From: Idiomarina abyssalis
Lineage (GTDB): Bacteria; Pseudomonadota; Gammaproteobacteria; Enterobacterales; Alteromonadaceae
DNA length: 64,000 bases
Direction: 5' to 3'
Assembly (NCBI RefSeq): GCF_900116625.1
Contig: NZ_FPBE01000001.1
Location: 930,001-994,000 of the forward strand
This document shows positions 1-8,714 of the stretch, piece after piece; the first letter of the stretch is position 1; every line of letters starts with the position of its first letter. A program made the translations under genes and the position numbers. Below the pieces are notes generated by a model. The model saw only the letters and a program-made list of their open reading frames with translations, was not told where the DNA came from and ran no database searches.

Positions 1-48
1 CAGCGCACTAACTAATGCGGCACTAACAGTGGTAAGTAGTTTATTCAT
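1..48 (-). CDS. Start of an exported protein (partial, runs off left edge)
   Basis: Only the first 16 codons are in the window. They read as an N-terminal signal peptide: Met-Asn-Lys followed by a small/hydrophobic stretch (LLTTVSAALVSAL). The ATG shares one base with the TAA of the upstream amidohydrolase gene (TAATG junction), so the two are almost certainly co-transcribed and translationally coupled. A second exported amidohydrolase would fit the context, but that is inference; the visible residues do not identify the family. Confidence 0.6.
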   Translation of the reverse strand, partial: MNKLLTTVSAALVSAL

Positions 49-3000
49 TAGTGTTGTCCTCCGTGCTGATGCCCTTTACCGGTAAAGTGATCCAGCCAAA
101 AATCATGCTCAGTATCACAATGCCAGGTTGGCTGTTCCGGTTTATAACCATCTTTAGCGCCCTGCTTAGCATCATCACCTGCTGCTAAAACTTTCTGGAT
201 AAGTGCGTTTTTCTCTTCTTTAACGGCTTGCTGACGTTGCTTGTCCAGCTCACGATCAAAGAACTTACGACCATTTATCCAAGTCTGCTCTGCGCGGGCA
301 TACGCACTTAAAGGATAATGACTCCATAAAACAAAGTCGGCGTGCTTGCCTTTTTCGACAGAGCCGACATAGTTATCAACTTTTAGCTGTTTGGCCGGGT
401 TAATCGTCACCATTTTCAGCGCTTCGTGTGGCTCCATACCGCAGTAACGAACTGACTTAGCTGCTTCAGTATTCAAACGGCGCTGCAAGTCGTTGCTGTC
501 CGAGTTAATACTGGTTAATACGCCACGCTCTTTCATCAAACACGCGTTATGTGGAATAGCGTCGTAAACTTCAAACTTATACGCCCACCAGTCAGCAAAA
601 GTTGAACCGCTGGCACCATGTGCAGCCATTTCATCAGCAACTTTGTAGCCTTCAAGAATGTGGGTGAAGGTATCCAGCGTGAAGCCAAAATCCTCAGCCA
701 CTTCCATTAACATCAGAATTTCTGAAGCAACGTAAGAGTGAGCATGAACAAAGCGTTCACTGTTTAAAATCTCCAATAGCGTATCCAGGCGATAGTCCGG
801 ACGTGGAGCAGAAACCTTATTACGCTCCGAACGGCTCATACGGTCATAAGCTTGTTTACGCTGCTGGTACTCAAGTGCAGCCTGGAAAGCATCGCGCATG
901 ATAGTCTCAACACCCAGTCGAGTTTGTGGGTAGCGAACCGTCATATTGTCGCCCCAGTTACTCTGCTTAACGTTCTCACCTAATGCGAATTTAATCGACT
1001 CCGGTGCAGCATCAAACTTCATGATATTGGCATCGGTACCCCAGCGTAGTTTAATAACCTGCGCCTGGCCCCCAATTGGGTTGGCTGAACCATGAAGCAA
1101 TTGCGCCATAGTTGTACCACCGGCCAACGAGCGATAGATGTGAATATCGTCAGGGTTAACCACGTCACCAATTCTGACCTCCGAAGTCACAGCCTCGGAA
1201 CCTTCGTTCACACCACCTTCTATAGCAATGTGCGAATGCTCATCGATGATGCCCGGAGTTAAATGCATGCCTGCACCGTCAATTTCTGTGACGCCGGAAG
1301 GAGCCGACAGGTTATCGCCTATAGCCGCAAACTCACCGTTTCGGACCAAGACATCCGTCTCTTCCAAAATGCCATCATCAGTGGCTGTCCATACAGTTAC
1401 GTTGCGAATAAGCACATCCTGACGCTCTGGCAAGCCATCCAGACCATAAGCAACATTAGGGAAAGTCAGCTCACTGACGTATTCAACCTGGCTACCTTCT
1501 TCTGGAGTTTCAGTGGCACCTTCAGGTGCATCCATCTGCGCCTGTAAGGTTACTTCTTCACCCGCTGGAGAAACCGCCGTTACAGCAAATGTTTGCTGTG
1601 CCTCAGGCACTAGCTTAAAGCGCCAGCTACCCGCAGGCTCTATGTCCAGGTCAGCAACAAAGGATAAAGACTCCGTGCCCGACTGAACATTACGCAACCC
1701 ACTAGACTGCTCACCAACGTTCACTTCACCAGTAAGCACTGGACCTGGCTTAATCGAGATTTCAACATCGCGATCATTCCAGTCGATAGTGTAAGTGCCA
1801 ACAAAGTCGACTTTATCTCTGGATACCAGTTCGTTTTCTTCACCCTGTAACCAGACCGACTGAATGGTACCGTCTTCGAACAAATCGCCTTTTACCATGA
1901 CAAAGTCGGCCATATAGCCTTGTGCCAGCTTACCCACTTTGTCTTCGACACCTGCAATTTTTGCCGGGACCGTTGTTAAAGCAGCTAGAGCTTTGTCTTC
2001 ACTTAAACCATGCTTAACGGCTTTACGCAGGTTAGGCCAGAAGCTTTCCGATTTCTCCAGGTCATGCAGAGTCAACGCAAAGTTAACACCAGCTTCAGCT
2101 AACATTGCCGGGTTAGAAGGTGCGCGCTCCCAATGACGCAGTTTGGCTAAATCGACATCCAGATGGCCGTCAACGTCACCCACTTCTGGTGCAGCCGGAA
2201 AGTTTAGCGGCAGAATCAAATCGCTACCCGCGTTTTTCACAGCTTCCAGACGAGAATACTCATAACCTGAACCGACATAAATGGAAGGAACGTCAAATTG
2301 GTCAAGGACATCATCAGCTCGCAATAGTGATTTTTCGTCACTGACTTTAAAAACGATTCCGGTATTTTCAATGTCCGTCAACGAATCCAGAGCCGCATTA
2401 AACTCAACCGGTTGGTTGTGTGATTGTTTACCGTAAGAGTTTTCGTACCAGTTAGCATCTGAAAGCGTCTGTCTAACCAACGCAATACTGCCCATTAAAG
2501 ACGAAGGATATTGTTGCTGCGATGAACCTTTGTCAAAAGAAGCGAAATGTTTGGCTTCGCTTTGATAAATGACGTCGTTCGGTATTTTATCAGCAAGCGA
2601 AACCGTTACGGCACGCCCCTGGAAAATACCATCCAGATTTGCTGACTGAACACTGGTAAAACCTTGTGAAACCCACTTTTTCGCATCGTCGGAGTTCGTT
2701 TTAAACTCACTAAACCAACGCTTTTGTGAGTGGATAGCGTCATTGGCCGCATTACCACCTTCACGTTCATTATTATAAATTGGCGCATCCGAACGTTCTT
2801 GCTCGGCGCTGGCTTTTATACCGTAGCTTCCGTAAGGGTCGATAAAGCCTGGATAAATAGTGTAACCAGTTCCGTCAATGACTTTTGCACCCGCCGGCGC
2901 ACGATTATTGCGCTCAATAGACTGGACGGTGCCATTTTCTATAACCAGAGTCGCGTTCTCAATAGACTTCCCTGGTTCGGTTATGATTGTTGCGTTTTGT

Positions 3001-3128
3001 ATCGCGGTCAGACTCGGCGTGTTATCTCGCATCCCGTTAGTCCGGGAAGTTTGATCAGCCGCAACCGAAGCGGTCAGTACAGACGTTACTGCTAACGTCA
3101 AAGCACTGAGCTGATGCACTTTTTTCAT
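48..3128 (-). CDS. Exported two-domain amidohydrolase
   Basis: About 1026 aa, starting at the ATG at 3128, which has a GGGGA ribosome site and a clear signal peptide (MKKVHQLSALTLAV... to VAA). A longer reading frame continues upstream but lacks a signal sequence at its N-terminus. Two amidohydrolase (metallo-dependent hydrolase) modules follow in tandem. The second (roughly residues 570-985) carries the metal-binding HSH at 631-633 (IDEHSHI) and later motifs such as HAHSYV and INSDSND. The first (roughly 45-440) has the family beta-sandwich sequence and a 'GFIDPYGSYG' stretch where HxH would sit, so it looks catalytically dead. It is probably a periplasmic hydrolase of cyclic amides or peptides; the substrate is unknown. 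It overlaps the next gene by one base. Confidence 0.85.
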   Translation of the reverse strand: MKKVHQLSALTLAVTSVLTASVAADQTSRTNGMRDNTPSLTAIQNATIITEPGKSIENATLVIENGTVQSIERNNRAPAGAKVIDGTGYTIYPGFIDPYGSYGIKASAEQERSDAPIYNNEREGGNAANDAIHSQKRWFSEFKTNSDDAKKWVSQGFTSVQSANLDGIFQGRAVTVSLADKIPNDVIYQSEAKHFASFDKGSSQQQYPSSLMGSIALVRQTLSDANWYENSYGKQSHNQPVEFNAALDSLTDIENTGIVFKVSDEKSLLRADDVLDQFDVPSIYVGSGYEYSRLEAVKNAGSDLILPLNFPAAPEVGDVDGHLDVDLAKLRHWERAPSNPAMLAEAGVNFALTLHDLEKSESFWPNLRKAVKHGLSEDKALAALTTVPAKIAGVEDKVGKLAQGYMADFVMVKGDLFEDGTIQSVWLQGEENELVSRDKVDFVGTYTIDWNDRDVEISIKPGPVLTGEVNVGEQSSGLRNVQSGTESLSFVADLDIEPAGSWRFKLVPEAQQTFAVTAVSPAGEEVTLQAQMDAPEGATETPEEGSQVEYVSELTFPNVAYGLDGLPERQDVLIRNVTVWTATDDGILEETDVLVRNGEFAAIGDNLSAPSGVTEIDGAGMHLTPGIIDEHSHIAIEGGVNEGSEAVTSEVRIGDVVNPDDIHIYRSLAGGTTMAQLLHGSANPIGGQAQVIKLRWGTDANIMKFDAAPESIKFALGENVKQSNWGDNMTVRYPQTRLGVETIMRDAFQAALEYQQRKQAYDRMSRSERNKVSAPRPDYRLDTLLEILNSERFVHAHSYVASEILMLMEVAEDFGFTLDTFTHILEGYKVADEMAAHGASGSTFADWWAYKFEVYDAIPHNACLMKERGVLTSINSDSNDLQRRLNTEAAKSVRYCGMEPHEALKMVTINPAKQLKVDNYVGSVEKGKHADFVLWSHYPLSAYARAEQTWINGRKFFDRELDKQRQQAVKEEKNALIQKVLAAGDDAKQGAKDGYKPEQPTWHCDTEHDFWLDHFTGKGHQHGGQH

Positions 3129-3270
3129 GAATTGTTCCCCATTTTGACTTATTTTTAGTCTGGTTGTCCCATAAGACAAGTTACTTTGTTATATATAGAG
3201 GTGACAAGCATTAACCGACAGATCGTGTATTATTAACGATCAGTGAACTCAACAAACCGGAGTGTTTTCG

Positions 3271-3735
3271 ATGAAAAAACAATTATTAATAACGGCTATA
3301 GCAGGCTTTATGGGCCTTTCGTTTAACGTTTCTGCCGATGAAAACGCCTTTAACGACGGCGATAAAGCTGTAGAGTATCGCCAAAAAGCCTTATCGGTTA
3401 TGAAAGAAAACTTTTCCGCTATGGCCGCTATGGTCAAAGGCGAAGTTGAATACAATGCTGACTTCTTCCAACGCCGTGCCGACGACTTTGAAAAAATGTC
3501 CAGCATTCCATGGTCCGGCTTCGCCGTTGAAGGTGCTATGCCCGGAGACAACTCCGATGCATTGACCGCAATTTGGGACAACTGGGAAGATTTTCAGCAG
3601 CGCGCTAACGACTTACAAGAATACGCAGCAAAACTCTCTGAAGTCAGCCAGCAAGGTTCAATTGACTCAATTAAACCTGTATTTATGGATGCCGCGAAAA
3701 CCTGTAAAGGTTGTCACGACAATTATAAAGACTGA
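3271..3735 (+). CDS. Cytochrome c' (class II c-type cytochrome)
   Basis: 154 aa with a Sec signal peptide (cleavage expected after SADE-region, about residue 22) and one C-terminal haem site, CKGCH at residues 145-149, the layout typical of class II cytochrome c. The body is helical, with a conserved-looking Met/Arg-rich first helix. I chose the ATG at 3271 because GGAG lies 8 bases upstream; a GTG three codons earlier is possible. It is a periplasmic haem protein, in this family often five-coordinate and NO-binding or an electron carrier. It ends exactly where the convergent cytochrome b561 gene ends, and the pairing suggests a shared redox role (inference). Confidence 0.88.
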   Translation: MKKQLLITAIAGFMGLSFNVSADENAFNDGDKAVEYRQKALSVMKENFSAMAAMVKGEVEYNADFFQRRADDFEKMSSIPWSGFAVEGAMPGDNSDALTAIWDNWEDFQQRANDLQEYAAKLSEVSQQGSIDSIKPVFMDAAKTCKGCHDNYKD

Positions 3736-4380
3736 TTAAAGCAACAACATTAAAACGAGCCAAACAGCAACCGCTAATATCATGCCCTGCCAACCGGGTT
3801 TTAGGTTAGGGGCTTGCTGTTTGGTTATGCGGTAACCGTGTACCATTGACGCAATAAGAGGCGTTCCTTTAAAGCGGTAAAAAACCACGGCCAGAATATG
3901 GATGGCAATCACCACTAATATGACGTCAAACTGACTCTTATGCCAGCTGGTTACTGCTTTTTGCCCATCAGATGACAACCAGTTTGATAATGGACCGGAA
4001 AACAAAATCCCGTCTGTTGAAAATAGCCCCGTCATCACCTGGCTTAACAACAACGCCAGCATTAAAACAACCGCCCATCCACCGGCTACGCTGTGCGTAT
4101 TTTCGGCTTCATAAGCACCACTGAACAGCCTTCTCAAATGCTTTAAAATAGCGGCTGGCGATTTCAAAAAAACATGAAAACGCGCATTCTCACTACCGAA
4201 AATGCCCCAACCTATTCTGACCACAAGTAGAGCCAACAGCGCCACTCCAATATCTTTATGCAGCTCCATCCGGCCGTTTTCGACGGTCCACCAAAGCCCT
4301 CCCAGAAAAACAATGAGTAAGCCATGGAACACCCGGATAAAGCTGTCCCATACTTTAATAGAATTTCCTTTCTGTTTCAT
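3736..4380 (-). CDS. Cytochrome b561-type membrane protein
   Basis: 214 aa with four to five hydrophobic helices and histidines placed as in di-haem b-type cytochromes (FHGLLIV, ELHKDIGVALL, TSWHKSQFDVILVVIAIHILAV). The family moves electrons between membrane quinone and periplasmic c-type cytochromes. The ATG has GGAG about 8 bases upstream. Its stop codon abuts the stop of the convergent cytochrome c' gene with no spacer, so transcripts from both must overlap or be terminated inside coding sequence. A cytochrome b561 / cytochrome c' electron-transfer pair is a reasonable inference. Confidence 0.85.
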   Translation of the reverse strand: MKQKGNSIKVWDSFIRVFHGLLIVFLGGLWWTVENGRMELHKDIGVALLALLVVRIGWGIFGSENARFHVFLKSPAAILKHLRRLFSGAYEAENTHSVAGGWAVVLMLALLLSQVMTGLFSTDGILFSGPLSNWLSSDGQKAVTSWHKSQFDVILVVIAIHILAVVFYRFKGTPLIASMVHGYRITKQQAPNLKPGWQGMILAVAVWLVLMLLL

Positions 4381-4458
4381 ATTGTTAGCTCCAAATAACT
4401 GGGAATATAAACAGCTAAGTGCTAGGGTATAATTAATTATGGCAAATGGGTAGTGACT

Positions 4459-4818
4459 ATGCGTAAAGTTCTTATTGCTGACGATGATTTTATCAGTATC
4501 GAAGTATTAAAAGCGATGCTGGCTAGCTTTGAAGTCGACCTGCTTGTCGCAATGACAGGAGAGGAAGCTTTGAAATTAGCAGAGCAGGGACCCGAGCTGA
4601 TTTTTCTCGACTATGAAATGCCCGATATGTCCGGTGCTGAGGTCTGTCAGCATTTACGACGGACTGAAAAGCATAAAACAACGCCAATTATTGCTATTAC
4701 CAGTCACCAAAGTGCCAGCGAAATGAGCGCTTGCCGTGAGGCGGGAATGGACGCCACGCTGCATAAGCCTGTTTCTCCGGAAGCACTCAGTGAACTCATG
4801 TCGGAATATCTGCCATAA
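4459..4818 (+). CDS. Stand-alone response regulator receiver domain
   Basis: 119 aa consisting of a single CheY-like receiver domain: acidic pocket DDD at 8-10, phospho-acceptor Asp51 (LIFLDYEMP), Thr81 and Lys103 (HKPVS). There is no output domain. I take ATG 4459 as the start (GGGT 7 bases upstream); a GTG two codons earlier is in frame. Proteins like this act as phosphate sinks or relay partners or bind a target protein. No kinase is adjacent; the nearest one in the window is the hybrid kinase at 14.9 kb. The partner is unknown. Confidence 0.88.
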   Translation: MRKVLIADDDFISIEVLKAMLASFEVDLLVAMTGEEALKLAEQGPELIFLDYEMPDMSGAEVCQHLRRTEKHKTTPIIAITSHQSASEMSACREAGMDATLHKPVSPEALSELMSEYLP

Positions 4819-4821
4819 ACG

Positions 4822-5964
4822 TTATTCGTGTCTGAATCTTTGGTCGTCCGCCAGTTGCACCAAAGATTCACTTTCTTGCAGAAATTGGTTAGAAAACTCG
4901 CCGAAATATTGACTAACATCTTCGAAAAGAAGAACAAAGTCTTTTTTCTTACCACTTTCTATATCGTCGAGTATCTCAGAGAATCGGAGTAAATAACGTC
5001 TAATTGAAGAAAATTGCGATTTATTTGCGGCGATGATATCAGCATAAAGTTCTGCGTTCTGAGCAAACAAACGGCCTATCATCATCAGTTCCATTCTATA
5101 AATAGGTGAGCTGAGTTCTAACAGCTCCTTAATGTCTACCTGCTCTGATGCCAGATGAACGCCGTAAGCGAAAGTACTTAAATGGCGCATAGCCTGTATC
5201 CAGCCCATAGCGTCATCGTGCTTATTTGCATCAACCTCGTGTAAATGCGCTCCCCAGTTAATAAATTGGTCTAACAGCCACTGATAATGCTGCCGCTGCC
5301 TGCCATGAGTAACAACAACCAATTGTTTTGCCAGGTTCTGCACCGATGGCCCGAACATGGGATGTAACCCGACAACCGGTCCATCATGCTGCTCCAGCAT
5401 TGCATTTAAAGGGGCAGCCTTAATGCTGGTCACATCGGCTAAGACACAATCATCGGGCAACGGCGGTAAGCGCCTTATCAGTTCAGCAGTCTTATTAACA
5501 GGCACACTCATGAGTACTAACTGCGCCTGACTTAATTCATCCTCTGTTGGCCACTCATTGTTTTTATCTATCGTTATGACCCGATAGCCTGTTTGCCTTA
5601 ACTGAGCAACCAAACGTGCCCCCAGAGCACCCTCACCACCAAACACAAAAACGGGTCGTTCAAGATGGCTGGAGGTAGCTGCCGCCTGAGATGTTTGCGT
5701 ACGATACGACTCACGAATAATGCGGCGCACGACGTCTTCGATTAAGTCCTCAGACAAACCGGCTTGTTTTGCTTTTACTCTGCGAGCCTTCACTAAAGAG
5801 CGCTCTCTCTCCGGTACATAAAGCGGCTGCTTCAATGAACGTTTAACCTCACCAACTTCGGCCGTTAGCTTAGCTCTACGCGCAATAATTTCAATTAACT
5901 CATTATCAGCCGCATCAATGGCATTACGCAGTTCTGATAGTCGTTTGTCCGGTTCTTGACTCAT
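4822..5964 (-). CDS. tyrA: Bifunctional chorismate mutase / prephenate dehydrogenase
   Basis: 380 aa. Residues 1-90 form an AroQ-type chorismate mutase (LRNAIDAADNELIEIIARR), and residues 105-380 a prephenate dehydrogenase with a Rossmann start (VFVFGGEGALGARLV) and the GLHPMFGPSV motif. It converts chorismate through prephenate to 4-hydroxyphenylpyruvate for tyrosine synthesis in the cytoplasm. The start codon overlaps the stop of the DnaJ-related gene (ATGA), implying coupled translation. The length matches the enterobacterial enzyme. No leader-peptide attenuator was seen. Confidence 0.97.
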   Translation of the reverse strand: MSQEPDKRLSELRNAIDAADNELIEIIARRAKLTAEVGEVKRSLKQPLYVPERERSLVKARRVKAKQAGLSEDLIEDVVRRIIRESYRTQTSQAAATSSHLERPVFVFGGEGALGARLVAQLRQTGYRVITIDKNNEWPTEDELSQAQLVLMSVPVNKTAELIRRLPPLPDDCVLADVTSIKAAPLNAMLEQHDGPVVGLHPMFGPSVQNLAKQLVVVTHGRQRQHYQWLLDQFINWGAHLHEVDANKHDDAMGWIQAMRHLSTFAYGVHLASEQVDIKELLELSSPIYRMELMMIGRLFAQNAELYADIIAANKSQFSSIRRYLLRFSEILDDIESGKKKDFVLLFEDVSQYFGEFSNQFLQESESLVQLADDQRFRHE

Positions 5965-6572
5965 GGGTGGCTACTTTGTTCCTCTTTAATGACACCAGTA
6001 ATACAGCGATACGCCTTTTGAATTTTTTGCATCTTAGCAACACTTCCACCTTTATCCGGGTGGTATTTATGCACTAATTTTCGATACTGCTTTTTAATCA
6101 GTGCACGACTGGCTGGTGGTTCAACTTCCATCAACTGCCAGGCTTCTGCGACTGGCATATCTACCGTTACAGAAGAATGCCCCATGCGTTGCCAAAAATC
6201 ATCAAGCATTGACTCGACATCGGCTCCCGATGTGCTACTTAATTGATTTAAGTCCAGGTAGTACTCTGCCAATGGGTCATTTTCAGATAAAGCAGAAGTT
6301 CCTTTGTGCCAGGGCTGGCATTCAATATTCAATGTATGAATAAAAAGCTCATACTTTTTCTGCTCACGCCAGCGCTCACGTAATTTATACAAACAATGAA
6401 ATAATAAAAAATGCGTTTGAAACAGAGTTAAGGGGTCCCGCAAGGCGCCCTTGTCAAAAAATTCATAGGGCTGAGACTGCAGCCGCTCTATAAGCTCAAG
6501 CTCAGTCCAGTGAGGCTGCGTATTGAGGTTCTCAGCCAAAATCTGAGTCAGTATTTCTATATCTTCTTTCAT
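5961..6572 (-). CDS. DnaJ-related J-domain protein
   Basis: 203 aa. The N-terminal about 130 residues resemble the 'DnaJ-related' family (EILAENL..HFLLFHCLYKLRERW). The C-terminus is a J domain whose HPDKGG motif would stimulate an Hsp70 ATPase. The Gly/Phe and zinc-finger regions of true DnaJ are missing. It is probably a specialised co-chaperone; its client is unknown. The gene lies between the rplS terminator and tyrA and overlaps tyrA by 4 bases, which looks like a two-gene operon. Confidence 0.85.
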   Translation of the reverse strand: MKEDIEILTQILAENLNTQPHWTELELIERLQSQPYEFFDKGALRDPLTLFQTHFLLFHCLYKLRERWREQKKYELFIHTLNIECQPWHKGTSALSENDPLAEYYLDLNQLSSTSGADVESMLDDFWQRMGHSSVTVDMPVAEAWQLMEVEPPASRALIKKQYRKLVHKYHPDKGGSVAKMQKIQKAYRCITGVIKEEQSSHP

Positions 6573-6590
6573 TTTTAAAACACTAACAAA

Positions 6591-6614
6591 AAACCCAGCA
6601 CAAGGCTGGGTTTT
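6591..6614 (-). terminator. Rho-independent terminator of the rpsP-rplS operon
   Basis: Stem AAACCCAGC (6591-6599) / GCTGGGTTT (6605-6613) with a 5-base loop. It sits 30 bases after the rplS stop. Read on the minus strand it is followed by a T-rich run, and the plus strand also has TTTTTC, so it may work in both directions. Confidence 0.85.
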
Positions 6615-6643
6615 TCTTTGCTATTTCGTTTTTTGCTAAAAGC

Positions 6644-7003
6644 TTAAGACAGCTTCTCGCGGATACGTGCAGACTTACCAGAACGCTCACGCAAGTAGTA
6701 CAGTTTCGCGCGACGAACCGCACCACGACGTTTGACTTTAATACTGTCAACTAATGGGCTGTGCGTTTGGAAAGTACGTTCTACACCTTCACCGTTCGAT
6801 ACTTTACGTACTGTGAACGCTGAATGCAGACCGCGGTTACGAACACGGATAACAACACCTTCAAACGCCTGAAGACGTTCGCGGTTACCCTCTTTTACTT
6901 TTACATTTACAACAACAGTGTCACCTGGTGCAAACTCAGGTAAATCTTGTTTCATCTGCTCTTCTTCAAGAGCCTTAATGATGTTTTGGCTAACTTTTGC
7001 CAT
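6644..7003 (-). CDS. rplS: 50S ribosomal protein L19
   Basis: 119 aa, a full-length match to bacterial L19 by recognisable blocks ([51 protein letters not shown]). It sits at the 30S/50S interface of the ribosome. Last gene of rpsP-rimM-trmD-rplS, 32 bases after trmD, with a good AGGAG-like site and an intrinsic terminator after it. Confidence 0.98.
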   Translation of the reverse strand: MAKVSQNIIKALEEEQMKQDLPEFAPGDTVVVNVKVKEGNRERLQAFEGVVIRVRNRGLHSAFTVRKVSNGEGVERTFQTHSPLVDSIKVKRRGAVRRAKLYYLRERSGKSARIREKLS

Positions 7004-7035
7004 TTTTATATCTCCTATCCTAGATAAACTGTACT

Positions 7036-7794
7036 TTATTTGCCGGATGATTGTTGTTCGATAAACTCTTGCAACAATGTTTCCTGCTCGTCAGTCAGAG
7101 CTAGGCTATGAATTAACTCTGGTCGTTGCAGCCAGGTTTTACCCAAAGACTGCTGTAAACGCCAGCGACGTATCTTTTCATGATCACCGCTTAATAAAAC
7201 CGGCGGTACTTGCTGCTCATTATAAACTTCTGGTCGAGTATAGTGAGGGCAGTCCAGTAACCCGCTGGCAAAAGAGTCTTCTGCCGCTGAATCCTGATGT
7301 CCCAACACCCCGGGAATTAAGCGCGAAACTGCGTCAATAAGCACCATTGCTGGTAACTCACCACCGCTTAATACGTAATCCCCTATCGACCATTCCGCAT
7401 CGACGTACTGCTTAATAACACGTTCATCAATGCCTTCATAACGGCCAGCAATTAAAATCATTCGATCATTTTTGGAGAGCTGCTGCACTCCGCTGTGATC
7501 AAGTTTTTGCCCTTGTGGTGACAAATAAATAACAGGAGTGTCCTCACCCAGGTTTTCTTTAGCTGCGTTGATAGCATCCACAAGTGGCTGCACCATCATC
7601 AGCATACCCGGACCACCGCCATAAGGCCTGTCATCAACAGTCCTGTGGCGATCATGTGTGAAATCACGAGGATTCCAAACACTCACTGTCAGCAAGCCTT
7701 CCTTTATTGCTCTGCCGGTGACACCGTAGTCGGTGACTGCAGCAAACATTTCAGGAAACAAACTGATGATGCCAACCTGCAATGGTTTACTCAT
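7036..7794 (-). CDS. trmD: tRNA (guanine-37-N1)-methyltransferase
   Basis: 252 aa from ATG 7794, which overlaps the rimM stop by one base (TGATG); the frame extends six codons further upstream into rimM, but the usual length favours 7794. SPOUT-class knot motifs are visible ([49 protein letters not shown]; the last spans the trefoil knot). It makes m1G37 next to the anticodon from S-adenosylmethionine, preventing +1 frameshifts. Confidence 0.98.
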   Translation of the reverse strand: MSKPLQVGIISLFPEMFAAVTDYGVTGRAIKEGLLTVSVWNPRDFTHDRHRTVDDRPYGGGPGMLMMVQPLVDAINAAKENLGEDTPVIYLSPQGQKLDHSGVQQLSKNDRMILIAGRYEGIDERVIKQYVDAEWSIGDYVLSGGELPAMVLIDAVSRLIPGVLGHQDSAAEDSFASGLLDCPHYTRPEVYNEQQVPPVLLSGDHEKIRRWRLQQSLGKTWLQRPELIHSLALTDEQETLLQEFIEQQSSGK

Positions 7795-8318
7795 CAAAAG
7801 TCTGACGGCCACTCAACCTGAATACGTTTTTCTGCCTTATTAACCTCAGTGACGTACTCACTTTGGATAAAAGGAATTAAACGTTCAGACTTTCCGAACC
7901 CGTCGTTGCTGTTTGCCTTTACGACCAACACATCGTTCGATGCAGTGGGCATAATTTGTTCAACCACACCCATATCATAGCCTTGAGTGTTTACTACACG
8001 CATACCAATAAGGTCGCGCCAATAAAACTCGTCGTCAGCTAATGCCGGTAACTCATCTGCTGTAATGCAAATATCCGCACCAGTAAGGCGTGCAGCCTCA
8101 TCACGATCGGATATACCTTCTAACCTGGCGATAAGTCCGTTGTTGTGGCGACGCCACTCGACAACTTTCATTTCGCGCTCAGTTTTCTGGCTGAGTAACC
8201 AAGGGCTGTATTCAAATATCGATTCTGGATCATCAGTAAATGACTGCACTTTCAACCAGCCTTTAACGCCATACACCGCACCAAGGCGACCAACGACGAT
8301 TTGTTCTGATTGCTGCAT
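7794..8318 (-). CDS. rimM: 16S rRNA processing / 30S maturation factor RimM
   Basis: 174 aa: N-terminal RimM barrel ([24 protein letters not shown]) and a C-terminal PRC-barrel region ([18 protein letters not shown]). It binds S19 and helps mature the 30S head. Positioned between rpsP (28-base gap) and trmD (1-base overlap), the standard bacterial order. Confidence 0.97.
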   Translation of the reverse strand: MQQSEQIVVGRLGAVYGVKGWLKVQSFTDDPESIFEYSPWLLSQKTEREMKVVEWRRHNNGLIARLEGISDRDEAARLTGADICITADELPALADDEFYWRDLIGMRVVNTQGYDMGVVEQIMPTASNDVLVVKANSNDGFGKSERLIPFIQSEYVTEVNKAEKRIQVEWPSDF

Positions 8319-8346
8319 TAATTTACCTACCTGAATCTATTAATGC

Positions 8347-8595
8347 TTACGCCGCAGCGCTTGCATCTTTAACAAGTTTAGCAACACGATCAGATAACTG
8401 AGCGCCTTTGCTTACCCAGTGCTCAATGCGGTCAACATCAACACGAAGTTTTTCTTCCTGACCACGAGCTACAGGGTTAAAGAATCCTACTTTCTCAATG
8501 AAACGACCGTCGCGTGCATTGCGACTGTCAGCAACTACCATTTGGTAGAAGGGGCGTTTTTTAGCGCCACCACGTTGTAAACGAATGGTTACCAT
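8347..8595 (-). CDS. rpsP: 30S ribosomal protein S16
   Basis: 82 aa from the ATG at 8595, the start that gives the classic S16 N-terminus [17 protein letters not shown]; the open frame runs 25 codons further but through the ffh terminator. First gene of the rpsP-rimM-trmD-rplS operon, so its promoter must lie between about 8596 and 8640. Confidence 0.98.
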
Positions 8596-8640
8596 TGCGT
8601 TCCTCAATATAACTGTTTTGTAAATGTAAAAAATAGCAAA

Positions 8641-8663
8641 GCCCTCCGACAGAGTCGGAAGGC
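8641..8663 (-). terminator. Intrinsic terminator after ffh
   Basis: Arms 8641-8650 and 8654-8663 form a 10-bp stem with one mismatch and a three-base loop. On the minus strand it is followed by TTTGCTATTTTTT. It separates ffh transcription from the rpsP operon immediately downstream. Confidence 0.8.
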
Positions 8664-8714
8664 TCGGCAATTCTACTGATTTTTACTGCAAATGCAAGCT
8701 TGACGCGCTTTTTC

